Origin: Atherix ibis
Taxonomy: Eukaryota > Arthropoda > Insecta > Diptera > Athericidae
Reading direction: 5' to 3'
NCBI GenBank assembly: GCA_958298945.1
Contig: OY282609.1
Span: forward strand, 59,616,220-59,680,219
Length of the DNA: 64,000 nucleotides
Part shown: piece after piece, positions 1-10,454 of the stretch
How the letters are laid out: each line of letters begins with the position of its first letter
Numbering within the stretch: the first letter of the stretch is position 1
Program-made: the position numbers and the translations under genes
The notes under the pieces: generated by a model
What the model was told of the DNA's origin: nothing
Seen by the model: the letters and a program-made list of their open reading frames with translations, nothing else
The model's database searches: none

Positions 1-2398
1 GCTGCTTGTTGAAGACTTGCGATCTGAGAATGTGTGTATATTTTTTTAAAATCATTTAAATATGATAGTTCTTTATAACTACCCAAGCTATTCGAACTGG
101 AAGCTGTTCCAAGACTATCTCTATCCTTTTCATCTTTGTCGAAATTATCTCCATTGAAAACGTTTGTTAAATAAATTCCAGTCCATGCGAATGGCATGCG
201 ATATTTGCCGAGACGTTCACAGAAATCAGCCGCATTTGATTTTGCCTTATCGCGATATTTATCCTTGTCGTCTTTTAGATATGGCTCAACTGAGTCTTTA
301 ATATCTCCTTGAAGTACTTTTTCCAAACGGATAACCAAGAATAAATCATTACTGGGATAACTAATTTCAAAGACGGCTGCCCGACTTTGCGTGCTTACAT
401 CACTACGCGGTACATGAGATGTCAACATACGTTTAAGACTTTCGGAATTCATGTCAAAGTAAAAATTCTCAGAAACTTTTTTCTTTTCTTTGGCATCGTA
501 TATGGCCATCGATGCAAAAATTGGTTCAACTTCAAGTTCAAGTTTTAATTGAAGGCATTTAACGAGAATTTTATGGCCCATGTGCTCAATTGGAATCTCA
601 GCAGGAAGACGTTTCTCAATCGAGTCTTCCGGATCCGCTTCAGGGTACAAGCTGAACAGAGCTTCTTGGCGATCTTCCTGACGCCTAGACTCATTTAAGT
701 TGTCGATATGATGTGGCGGTATATGCTCTAAGAGATTTGGAATTAGGGGGTCATTAACAGAGCGGCGCAAGTCAAAACTAGCCCAAGAGCTCCTTGGTGT
801 CAGAGTATCTGTGCATGACGAAACCGATGTTAAACTAGCAATCGATTGCCGACTGCTTGGTGTACAACTTTCGCTCTTGTCAGTCATTGTGTCGTCAAAT
901 GAGACGAAGTCTTTATCAATTTCGAATTCTTGTTGATAAGCACTTGGACTCATAGCGCCTTTTTCGAGGCGATCGCGTACACAACAAGAACTTGAGTAGT
1001 GCCGTTCTGAATATTCAACAACTTTCCATGGTCGCGTATAGCAGTGCACACATTCTTGTACGTGCAAAGGTAATGTTGCTCTATAACGGAAAATTATATA
1101 AAATTCAAAAACAATTTAGAATAATTATTATATTTGATTATAAAAATTGAAATCTTACATATCTACTTTGGGTACAACATGTTCTAGAGTACGAATTTTC
1201 CGTGGAATCGTCTTAACCGTAACATCGTTTGTTGGAAATTCAACAATTGGCCTTAACGGATCATAGACCAATGTATTCATGTGCTGAGCAAGAAATTCTT
1301 CATAGTCGAGCGGTTCTACCAGTTCAGTTAACGAGACCTTTTTGGAAAGACAATTTTTTGTTTTAGCTTATGTGGTCACAATCAACTACTTGACAAATAC
1401 ACAACACCAAAACACCCAACACAGCCATTAACATGTTTTTTATTTTAATTTATTTATTTTGGTTATTAAGTTAAATTAAATATTTTTGCATTGTAAGATT
1501 ATAACTATATTTCACAAGAGGAAGGATTGTATTATTTAGTAAAATTCATCTTTTATAAAAATGAATTATCGAAAAATAGAATTCAAACTTGGAGTGATCG
1601 AATAAGTGTCGTTAAAAAAATCAATTTTCTAAATCTTTAAAACAATTTAAAATTAATAGATTTATACTCTTGTTACTGGGTAAAAATGATTTTATAGCCT
1701 CACAGGCAATTTAAAAAAGAATCATTGATAAAGTATGGAAAATTTCTAGGTCAAAAAATTGTTTTTATTTTTGACACAAAATATTTATATGATTTGTTCA
1801 ACGTTTCCAATAAGAATTTCTAAATAGAATTGTTTTCTGACATTCCCAATTTCCTTCCAATTATTTCCAACTATGCAGAATTAAAAGATGAACAAAAAAC
1901 CTATTTGCTTTCACATATAGTAATAAGGCCATTTTTTCTCAAATTAATTGATTTCTATTTTATATCTATATAGTTTCCCTATTTATATATAAATTACATA
2001 ACATTTTCATAATTAAATTCGTTTCTATTAAAATTTGTCCATTGAAATTACGTTCAAACTTTCGCTTTATTAATGAACTCAATGCACACATCTCACCATC
2101 TAATCCATTTCATAATAACAAAGTTGATTCGTAAACCAAAATTTTTTGTTTGTTTGGTGCACTTTGAAAATATCTCTTTCTATGCATAATAAAAATTTTA
2201 CATACCGACGATGAACAAACTGAACTTGTTTCGCTTTTTGGTGCTAAATGATAATTTGCAACATTTTTACGAACTTCGGATGCGTGTTGTCTGAAAACAA
2301 AGAAAATATTTCACAAATTTTAAATGGGCGAGGACACAACAGAATATTTTGCATACGCACTTTGATAATTTCTGAACAAATGCCCGTGGTCCGGACAT
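1..2398 (-). CDS. zir: DOCK-C/zizimin-type guanine nucleotide exchange factor, N-terminal part (Zir-like), partial
   Basis: Four exons join in frame on the minus strand: 2361-2398 (ATG at 2398), 2206-2290, 1159-1337 and 1-1080. All introns are GT-AG (donors GTGCGT, GTATGT, GTAAGA; acceptors TTTCAG, AAAAAG, GTTATAG). The first residues, MSGPRAFVQKLSKQHASEV, match the start of DOCK6/7/8-family proteins. Downstream motifs also fit: SLTELVEPLDYEEF, PRSSWASFDLR, KKKVSENFYFDMNSE, then LGKYRMPFAWTGIYL. About 460 residues are encoded before the left edge, which covers the DOCK-C N-terminal (DUF3398-like) region; the C2-like DHR1 and catalytic DHR2 domains must lie outside the window. DOCK-C proteins are cytosolic activators of Rac/Cdc42-type GTPases (family knowledge). 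No frame break is seen. The symbol is by resemblance to Drosophila Zir; another DOCK-C paralogue is possible. Confidence 0.9.
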
Positions 2399-2730
2399 TT
2401 TCGCGTTTATAACACAATAACAATCAAATAATATCTTTCGTATAGTATTTAAGCTATATTTTCGATTATATTTCAATAAATAATCAATTTATTTCCGGAA
2501 TATTTGGAAAAGATAAATAACACAAATATAAACATTTGACATCTTACTCACTATCTGTCAAAACCGGTAAACACTTAGTTCGAAATACAATCGCGCAACA
2601 TGTATACGAATTTTATTGAAGCCAAAAATACCATGCAATTGCAATGAAACAAAAACCTCATTTGCCGACCGTTACCCATCTATTAACTTAAAATGAAACT
2701 GTGAACCCCGTTGTTTTAAAAGCTGTACTC
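2399..2730. other. 5' flank of the zir-like gene
   Basis: AT-rich sequence directly upstream (minus strand) of the first coding exon. It should hold the 5' UTR and promoter, but I see no clear TATA or initiator that I could assign. Confidence 0.4.
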
Positions 2731-3070
2731 CATTGTGAAAATTTTGCTACTCAAAAGTACTTCTAGCTACTCGCAGCTACTCTTGCTCGTACAAATGGAA
2801 GAGTGATTATGCATACAATTTACGGTTGGGTGTTTTAGTTCCCAAAATGAAAATAGATGGCTTAGCGGGTTCGCTGGTTATGTTGAAGAGTCATATTTTT
2901 GTCAGGATTGTTTATTTGTGAATAAACTTAGTTTTATTATTTATATGTGAGTAAATTCAGTATATATGTTGACTATTTTGACGTTATATTTTACTTCTGT
3001 CAGTAAATTTTGCCTTCAATTGAGCATCTACTCACAAGTAAATCTCATGAGTAGCAAAATTTACCCAATG
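2731..3070. repeat. MITE-like dispersed repeat, copy 1
   Basis: The ends form imperfect inverted repeats: CATTGTGAAAATTTTGCTAC on the left, and on the right (read on the minus strand) CATTGGGTAAATTTTGCTAC. The interior has a roughly 33-bp motif repeated twice (TGTGAATAAACTTAG, then TGTGAGTAAATTCAG). A diverged copy in the same orientation lies at about 9735-9995. There is no coding potential and no clear target duplication. The structure suggests a non-autonomous DNA transposon; a solo-LTR origin is less likely because TG...CA ends are absent. Confidence 0.55.
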
Positions 3071-3739
3071 AAATACAGCTAAATATATATTAATCGCTTT
3101 TAAATTGCAACAAATGTACCATTCTAATTATTATTAAATTTTAATAGGAATACTTTGGATAACAAAAAACAAAGAATATGAAATGAAAATCAAAATAAAA
3201 AAATTGATAAAAATCTACTTTAACTGCTGTGCCTGCCATCTATTTTTCTACTTAGCGAACTAAAAATCGCATTTTGGAAGGCGGAGCTTATTTTTCCTTC
3301 AATTTCTAAACAAACGGTTCGTGTGAGTACAATTTTTTGATATTGTGGTTTAAATCGTTTTTAAACGATATTAAATAAACTTAATAATTTAACTTACAGA
3401 AAATGAAGTATTCAGTTAAAAAGTGGTTTAGTAATGCGGAAACTAAAGACTCCCGAATTTCAATTTTTTAGATGAATTGGCGGTAAAAACTAATAATATA
3501 TTTGAATAAAGGTGATTTTTGCCCAATATCCAATTAATATTTAGTGAAGTTCGAGTATTCTGAGTGATTAAGAACTAAAAAATTATTGTGCAACATTAAA
3601 TGTAAACAGACGATTATTTGTGATCAGATTGAAGTGTCAATGACGGTCGCCTGATTACTTTCCCAAAGGGGTTTTTATATTTTTACATGGTCAAAAATTG
3701 TACTCATTAATTTAAAATTTTCATATACGTATAAATATA
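3071..3739. other. AT-rich intergenic stretch
   Basis: No ORF, RNA gene or repeat could be recognised here. Confidence 0.4.
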
Positions 3740-4997
3740 CGAAGGCTGTTCAATAAGTCCTTAGAAAATCCGAGAAATTGCACTTGTAGTGTCGGTAAAG
3801 ATTTTTTTTTGTAAGTAGCATTATCGACATGAAATTTTAGCTCGATCCATAGCGTAGGTCAATTTCTATCGTCAATTAAAGTTAACGACATTTATTTGTG
3901 CATAACAATGGAAAAAAGCGAGTTTAGGGCTGTCATCAAACATCTCCATTTGAAAGGCTTAAGCCCGAAAGAATTCAAATCCGAGTTGGATGGAGTTCAT
4001 GGCACATCTGCACCTGTGTTTGCGACGGTTTACAATTGGGTGAATGAATTTAAACGTGACATCGTTCAGGACGCCCAGTTGAGGTGTCTACTCCTGAAAT
4101 CATCGACAAAATCCACGATCTGATTTTGAACAATCGGCGAATTAAAGTGCGCGAATTAGTTGAGGCCACGGCCATATCACAGGGTACAGTCGCTTCAATT
4201 TTGCATGAAAAATTGTCTGTGGAAAAAATGTCGGCAAGATGGGTCCCGCGTTTTCTCTCAGAGGAGAATAAGCGTAATCGTGTAGTGCACTCTAAGGCTA
4301 TGTTGGCACTCTTTCATCGCAATCCTGCCGAATTCCTTCGTCGATATGTCACTGTGGACGAAACCTGGATACACTACCACACTCCAGAAACGAAGAGACA
4401 GTCATCACAGTGGATTTTCAAGGGTGAACGGGCTCCGAAGAAGGCAAAAACTGTGCCATCGGCCGGCAAGGTGATGGCCACGGTCTTTTGGGATTCGCAG
4501 GGCATCATATTTATCGACTACTTGGAAAAAGGAAAAACAATAACAGGAGCGTATTACGCGTCATTATTGCAACGGTTGAGCGAGGAACTCAAAGAGAAAC
4601 GCCCCCATCTGAAGAAGAAAAAAATCCTCTTGCATCAGGACAATGCGCGTGTGCACACCTGCGCTGTTTCCATGGCCAAAATTGTGGAATTGAGAATGGA
4701 ATTGTTGCAGCATTCCGCTTATTCACCAGATTTGGCCCCGAGTGACTACTTTCTTTTCCCCAATCTGAAGGAATGGCTTGGCGGACGACGGTTCACTTCC
4801 AACAAGGACGTCATTGCTCAAATGGATGAGTATTTTGCAGAACTTCCGAAATCCTATTTTTTGGACGGGATAAAAATTTTGGAAAAACGGTTGGAAAAGT
4901 GTGTAGAGCTAAAAGGAGATTATGTAAAATAAAAATTTTTTTTTTTTAAAAACAGTTTTTTTCCATCTTTTTTTAAGGACTTATTGGCCGACCCGCG
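3740..4997 (+). mobile_element. mariner element A1 (mellifera-like subfamily)
   Basis: A 1258-bp element flanked by TA dinucleotides at 3738-3739 and 4998-4999. The right end reads GACTTATTGGCCGACCCGCG and the left end CGAAGGCTGTTCAATAAGTC; both are mutated forms of the CGAGGGTCGTTCAATAAGTC repeat seen intact in copy A3 (55656-56952). It contains one transposase pseudogene on the plus strand. Confidence 0.9.
3908..4932 (+). pseudogene. mariner transposase (A1), frameshifted
   Basis: Encodes a DD34D cut-and-paste transposase starting MEKSEFRAVIKHL. The N-terminal helix-turn-helix region is followed by the RWVPR linker motif (usually WVPHxL) and the catalytic domain. All three acidic residues are visible: VTVDETW, HQDNARVH and LAPSDYFLF, with 34 residues between the last two. 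Compared with A3, a 22-nt deletion just after position 4058 removes part of the N-terminal domain and shifts the frame, so the two halves lie in different frames (about 3908-4100 and 4084-4932). The catalytic half is otherwise open to its stop. Confidence 0.9.
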
Positions 4998-5990
4998 TAT
5001 ATTTGTATATGGTGCCTGGGAAAATTTAAAAAAAAAATGAAGTATATGAATCATTTATAAGAATATATTTTTGAATTTATGAATTTTTATACTAATGTCA
5101 GTGAGTATTAATGTATGATATTATATAATTCAATGATTTTATATTATTCCAACTTAAAGCTAAAGCTGCTTAAATGTTAATCAGAAAACTAAGTATTGTA
5201 GAAGTTCTGTTCCATGTTTTGAAATTAAAACATTTATATGCAAATAAATGAATTCATAGCAAAAAAATATTTTATTTAGTTTTTAATTCTAAATTTAATA
5301 ACCATTGCAAATATTTAATCAATTTAAATAACTTTGACTTTCATTTTAAAAATGGGCGCCAAGCAATTAATGCAAATATAAAATTGCCTCTGTCTGAAAG
5401 TAACGTCTTTAACCAATATGCATGCGTGAGTATTCAGTTAAGGTAGGATTCGCGCACAATTTACCGCACTTATTGAACTTTATCACTGTTTATTTTTCAA
5501 CTAAATGTTGTAAAATTCGGTTTTTTTTAAAAAAAAAGTTAATGTACACAACACTACACTTCAATTTATTACACTCTACGTAACACTACTTACCTATTAC
5601 AATTTATTTATTTCCACTCGATAAGAACTCAAAACTCTTCATGTAATAATCGCCCACTACACGGTATAACAAAATACGGAAGCTGAGCTTAAACGAAGGT
5701 TTATAGCTTGGCTACATGTTATATAGACTATTCGAACAGTTCAAATTGAGTTTCTCAAACTTCTTCTATACCCGTCTTTGAAATATATTTTTATTTTATG
5801 CAATGTTGCTGAAACAATAGGCAGAGGCTCAAATGCTAGAGAATATTGGAAAAGGAATGGCTGGGTCTAGAAGCTTCACAATGGAAGGACTCCTATTCAA
5901 AAATAAATTCTGGGTTGTAACGTTCGTTTAAAAAATCGAGAATGGTTATTTTAACATCTTAGGAACAAGTTTGGTTACCGAAGAGGAAAC
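4998..5990. other. AT-rich stretch without recognised genes
   Basis: Mostly low-complexity AT. From about 5540 to 5760 the sequence is somewhat less AT-rich and has no visible ORF; it may be an eroded repeat, but I cannot assign it. Confidence 0.35.
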
Positions 5991-5999
5991 CATGGGTAA

Positions 6000-6440
6000 A
6001 TGCGGTATACACAATTCGAATTCTGAGAAGTTTGCTTGTCTAAAATTTCGGTAATGGATGTTGAGTAGACTGGCTTATCGATGTTTGCCCAATGTGTGGA
6101 CATAAATCTTCTACCGTTTGTTTACTAATGACTAATGATGTCAAGTGTTATTTTGTTAGCAGGAGGGGCACAGGAAGGTAGGGAGCCACTTTATACCACT
6201 ATGACCGCAAAACCAATATAACTCGATGTTTAATAGATTGTGACGAATTTCATCGAATGATTTAACGATTCATGAATAGTTTCGAGTGCTGACAGACTAT
6301 TGGTAAAAATAGACATATGGTTATTATTGACTTGGACATTGATCGCATTCTGAACTGCCTTCCTAATGGGCCTACAGTCCACCATGGAAAGAGGAGCTTT
6401 TAGATGGAAAAATTCAACTATACATGATGTGTATTCTCAA
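6000..6440 (-). pseudogene. LINE relic with RNase H-like remnant
   Basis: Read on the minus strand, about 6110-6340 gives HMSIFTNSLSALETIHESL, then stops, then GFAVIVV. This resembles the IYTDSQAALKAL segment and the following HSGIKGNEKAD segment of RNase H domains in jockey/I-type LINE polyproteins. The key Asp of TDS appears as Asn, and the frame is broken several times. It is a dead fragment. The clade call is from motif memory only; a pogo-like or random match cannot be fully excluded. Confidence 0.45.
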
Positions 6441-7777
6441 CGAGCTAGATGACAGTAAAATATATTTTATGTCCTTCAACCATTACCAACCGTTCTAGAA
6501 AAAATTTCTTGTAGCTACACAAATTCATGTTTGCCTTATTGTACGGGCTGAGTAATCTTAACTTCTTAAACATGGTTCCTAATCCGTATGCGGGAAAAAA
6601 ATTGAAAATAAGAGAAGGTCTTGATAGATCTCTTTCAAAATCAGAGATCATTAAGGAAATGAGGGGCGAATTTTTTTTTTGAGTAGTTGGTGAAAATAAC
6701 TTGTTTTAAAAGATTTTTGCAGAAATAACATGGGAAGCAAAGTTAAGTTCAAGCAGCACTTAAGATAGGTTTTCGACCAGCTTCAATAAGGATAGAGTCC
6801 ACCGGAGACGACCATTAAGATCCACTAGTCCAGGGATGGCAAACTTTTTTGAGACTGAGTGCCAAAAAAATTTTTTTTTTTCAATAAAATAATATGTCGC
6901 GTGCCACATGCCATGGAAATAAAAATGCATCAAATGTTTGTGTAACTTCAGATTTTTAATAAAAACAAAAATTAATACACCGAGGAAAATAATTAAGTAC
7001 TTATTAATGGCGAACTAAGAGAAATAAATAAAAAAATAGACTTGAAAAAAATTGTGAACCTCAAAACTTATTAGTGAGATTTTTGTTGTTGGATGCTAGA
7101 TGCCAAATATTTTATATCGGGTTCATAGCTGGTAGCTTTTAATAAAATACAAGCAGTAGTATTTTCGTCTGTAAGTCTACTTCTTATGTCTGATTTAATA
7201 AAGTTCATTGAAGAAAATAATGATTCACAGGAATACGTCGACGAAAAAATTCTTAATATGCCCATTGCTATTTTTTTAAGACATATAAGAAAAAGTTTTC
7301 GGGATGGATTGCCAAGTTGTAAACACTTCATTTTCGGCATTCCTCTGGACTGGTCCAACGAATCGATCTCGCTCAATTTCTTCCAAAACAATTCTTAAGT
7401 CTTTTAAATTTTTGTGTCCATATCGAACTCGACTGAAAATCTACCAATTCCATTTCAAAATCATCTAATTCCATGTGTATTCAAACATTGTTAAGTTTAA
7501 TTGTTGATACTCGTACCTTATATGTGTCTCGATGGGTAATAAATTTTGTAGTTTCTTCAAGTTGTCGAAACTGAACAAACCTTCTTGAAAATTGTTCTAT
7601 TGTTGCGTCTAAAGCATTTTCAAATGATTCTATTAATTTTCCTACGTCTGGCTTTTCATGGATTTCCAGATACATCATGTATTTTTTTAGGTTGGGAAAG
7701 TACTTAAAATTTCTGGTCATTATATAAGGTGTAGTAAAAGGAAATCCATTATTTTTGCATTAAATTGAAGGTTTTAT

Positions 7778-8930
7778 TTAGCATAGATAGAATGATACGA
7801 TTAAGGTCAAATATGTACCGTTTTGTTCGATAACTTGTAGCCATTTTGGAGGTAATTTCATAATGCCTCTCTCATAGAAACCCTCGTCCCTATTGGCAAA
7901 AAACTGGGACAGTCGATTTTCACAATCTTCTCTTGAGGCGAATTTTTCACCTGCAAAATCATTCGTCATAGACAGGAAGAGGTGGTAATCACTTGGTGCC
8001 AGGTCCGGACTATAAGGTGGATGCATAAGAACATTCCAACCAAGGTCCCGGAACTTCTGACGAGTCACTATCGATGTATGCGGCCTGGCGTTGTCCTGAT
8101 GGGACACAATTCCTCTCCTATTGGCCAAAGCTGGCCGCTTCTGGGCCATTGCTTCTTTCAGACGGTCCAATTGTTGACAGTATAGGTCCGAATTAAGAGT
8201 TCGGCCGTAGGGGAGCAGCTCATAGTAGATGATTCCCTGCCAGTCCCACCAAACACACAGCAAAACCTTCCTGGCTGTCAATCCTGGCTTGACCACCGTT
8301 TGCGCCGGGTGACCGCGATTTGACCACGATCGTTGTCGCTTGACATTGTCGTAAGTGACCCACTTTTCATTACCAGTAACCATCCGCTTCAGAAATGGAT
8401 CGATATTGTTGCGATTCAGCAGCGATTCGCAGATGGAAATTCGGTCCATGAGGTTTTTTCGCAATAACTCGTGTGGCACCCATACATCGAGCTTCTTTTT
8501 GTATCCAGCCTTATTTAAGTGGTTCCAAACGGTTTTTTGTGCAATGTTTAGCTCCTGGGCAATCGAAACAGTGCTTACGTGACGGTCGGACTCGACGATT
8601 TCCACTATTTTATCGACATTTTCGACAATTGGCCTTCCAGAGCGTGGTGCATCTTTGACATTAAAATTACCGGAACGGAATTGACGAAACCAAATCGACG
8701 ATTTCCATTATTTTATCGATATTTTCGACAATTGGCCTTCCAGAGCGTGGTGCATCTTTCACATCAAAATTACCGGAACGGAATCGACAAAACCAAAATT
8801 GCGCATGATTGGCTGTTACAGTATCAGGACCATAAAAACTATTCACATTTTCAGCTGCCTGGCTTGCGTTTTCGCCTTTATCGAAGAAAAACTGTAAAAT
8901 ATGGCGTATTATCTCTTTGTTGGTGTCCAT
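7778..8930 (-). pseudogene. mariner transposase (E), frame broken by tandem duplication, first catalytic Asp lost
   Basis: Starts MDTNKEIIRHILQFFFDKG with an N-terminal HTH and the RSGRPIVENIDKI segment, then SRxVSTVSIAQEL, WVPHEL, and the catalytic domain with HQDNARPH and LAPSDYHLF spaced by 34 residues. The first catalytic motif reads VTGNEKW where the family has GDEKW, so Asp is replaced by Asn. A 103-bp direct duplication (8593-8695 and 8696-8798) shifts the frame in the middle of the DNA-binding half; the frame is otherwise open from 8605 down to 7778. Confidence 0.88.
8593..8798. repeat. 103-bp tandem duplication inside mariner E
   Basis: Two adjacent copies start CGACGATTTCCACTATTTTA (8593) and CGACGATTTCCATTATTTTA (8696). 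They differ at several scattered positions, so the duplication is not brand new, or the two copies were brought together by recombination between diverged elements. Confidence 0.9.
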
Positions 8931-9734
8931 CTTTGACGCGTGCTAAAAAAATACTGAGTCAAGTAATCACAAAACTGTATCAGAAACTTTTTTAGTACGA
9001 AATCTTATCTTTCTAACGCCATCTAGTGCAACCCGATCGCACTTTTACAACGGGAGATACAGGCTCCTAAAGCTATCTATTGGCAAAATAATAGATTACT
9101 TTTTACTACACCTTATATCACGCTTAAATATTTGTAACTTAGCTTCAAATGCTTTTATATTATCAAACATAACAGTAATTATTTTGCCACGGCCTTGTAA
9201 TTTTATATTTCGAGAGCGCGCAGTGTGACGTATGTCGTGGATAAATCAAATACTTCGGAACGGCTCGTGCCGGGAGCGAAGTTCATTACAAAAAAAAAAA
9301 AAATACACCTCAAGGGACTAGCACCGCGCGGGAAGCATTAAACAATGCGATTTATTTATGCATGAATGTCGTCATATCCTTCGTTTCTGAAATTATTTAT
9401 GAACGAAGAAAATACACGTCGCTATTTAAATATTTTTTTAATACTATTTCTAAAACTTTTTTTTATTTTTTCTTATACACTTTTATTTTTTCTCCTCATT
9501 CGCGTGCCACGCAAAATCGTCTCGCGTGCCACCTGTGGCACGCGTGCCATAGCTTCGCCATCCCTGCACTAGTCAATCTAATGCACCAGCGGTTAGCTGT
9601 TGCTTTGACTCCCTTCTTCTTTGCTATTGGCATACTGCAACATATAAGGCGTTTTCCTTTGGACCAATTTTGCTACCGCGGTAGAGTTGCAGCTGTCATC
9701 ATCTACCCTACCTCGAACAAACGACCATATTATA

Positions 9735-9995
9735 CAGGGAGTTACGCATACAATTTACGTTAGGTGGATTCTAGTTGCTAAAGTGAAAATAGATAGTTTT
9801 GCGGGTTCGTTGGTTAAGTTGAAGAGTCATATTTTGGTCAGTATTGCTTATGCGTGAATAAACTCAGTTTTTATTGTTTATGTGTGAGTAAACTCAGTAT
9901 TGTTGCTGACTATTTTGAGGTTATGTATTTACTAGTGTTATAAATTTGGCTTTCCTTTGGTCATCTACCGAGTAGTAGTAAAATTGGTCCAAAGA
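9735..9995. repeat. MITE-like dispersed repeat, copy 2 (left end missing)
   Basis: Same orientation as the repeat at 2731-3070. Shared blocks include GCATACAATTTACG, GCGGGTTCG, TTGAAGAGTCATATTTTGGT and the doubled GTGAATAAACTCAG/GTGAGTAAACTCAG motif. The right end (GAGTAGTAGTAAAATTGGTC) still resembles the terminal repeat; the left terminal repeat is absent. Confidence 0.55.
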
Positions 9996-10454
9996 AAAAC
10001 GTCTATAGTGAAGAAATGGCAAGAGCGTTCTATATTCTAATTGCCTCACTTTATCTGATCTGATACTTATTATTTGTTAGGCGACTATTTACAATTTCTT
10101 TTTCCGTAAGGCCTCTCTGATTTTACTGTATTTTTACTAATCAAAAATTTAATTAATATTAGTTTGTTTTACTCTTATAATTATTTTATCGTATTTCTTA
10201 ATAATTAATATTAAAAAAAAAAAAAATACAAAAACACCAACAAGCCAATAATAGAATTTTTTCACTCAGTCAAGTTTTATTTAAATTCATTTTCGAAAGG
10301 ATTTACATGGATTGATCTCTTTTTTCTTTTCTTTTGATTTTTTTTTTTTAAATAAATCTTAAAATTACAGAATTCTTTCAATCAATAATTATTTAAAAAA
10401 AAGTAATAATAAAAATTATACAAAAAGTAGCTATAGACTATTTTATATAAGGAC
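9996..10454. other. 3' flank/UTR of the lectin gene
   Basis: AT-rich sequence downstream of the lectin stop codon. A minus-strand AATAAA lies at about 10272-10277, roughly 180 bp past the stop, and is a candidate polyadenylation signal. Other AATAAA-like runs exist nearby, so the true site is uncertain. Confidence 0.4.

Larger units (their letters stand above)
7725..9115 (-). mobile_element. mariner element E nested in the hAT element
   Basis: Terminal repeats are TAAGGTGTAGTAAAAGGAAA on the left and, on the minus strand of the right end, TAAGGTGTAGTAAAAAGTAA, flanked by TA at 7723-7724 and 9116-9117. It is about 1391 bp, longer than usual because of a 103-bp internal tandem duplication. The exact boundary could shift by 2 bp because both ends lie in TATATA. 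Confidence 0.85.
7071..9180 (-). pseudogene. hAT transposase C-terminal region, split by mariner insertion
   Basis: The C-terminal part (7071-7391) contains IFSSTYSCESLFSSMNFIKS and SRLTDENTTACILL, the hAT dimerisation region. Further upstream in the reading direction, 7481-7720 reads FKYFPNLKKYM and RRFVQFRQLEETT, a typical hAT mid-domain. Beyond the mariner, 9114-9180 continues as MFDNIKAFEAKLQIFKRD, and removing the mariner plus one TA copy joins it in frame (KRD-I-MTRN). Frame breaks near 7400-7480, and the missing N-terminal BED finger and catalytic region, make it non-functional. Confidence 0.8.
6831..9566 (-). mobile_element. hAT transposon with perfect 8-bp target duplication, interrupted by mariner E
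   Basis: The terminal repeats are CAGGGATGGCAAACTT on the left and, on the minus strand of the right end, CAGGGATGGCGAAGCT. Both ends carry repeated GTGCCAC/GGCACGCG subterminal motifs. The identical 8-bp sequence CACTAGTC directly flanks the element at 6823-6830 and 9567-9574, the target-site size expected for hAT. Removing the nested mariner (7725-9115) leaves only about 1.35 kb, so the element was already internally deleted. It carries C-terminal hAT transposase sequence on the minus strand. Confidence 0.9.

Noticed and set aside
4488..4745. 85-codon plus-strand ORF
   Set aside because: It overlaps the A1 transposase catalytic frame in another frame and has no family motifs; it is a shadow.
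8579..8995. 138-codon plus-strand ORF
   Set aside because: Antisense shadow of the mariner E transposase, lengthened by the 103-bp tandem duplication.
9362..9763. 133-codon plus-strand ORF
   Set aside because: It spans the right end of the hAT element and its target duplication, so it cannot be one gene; no motifs.
2731..9995. Direct repeats at 2731-3070 and 9735-9995 as LTRs of one retrotransposon
   Set aside because: No TG...CA ends, no primer-binding site, polypurine tract or gag/pol between them; the intervening DNA is explained by a mariner, a LINE relic and a hAT element.
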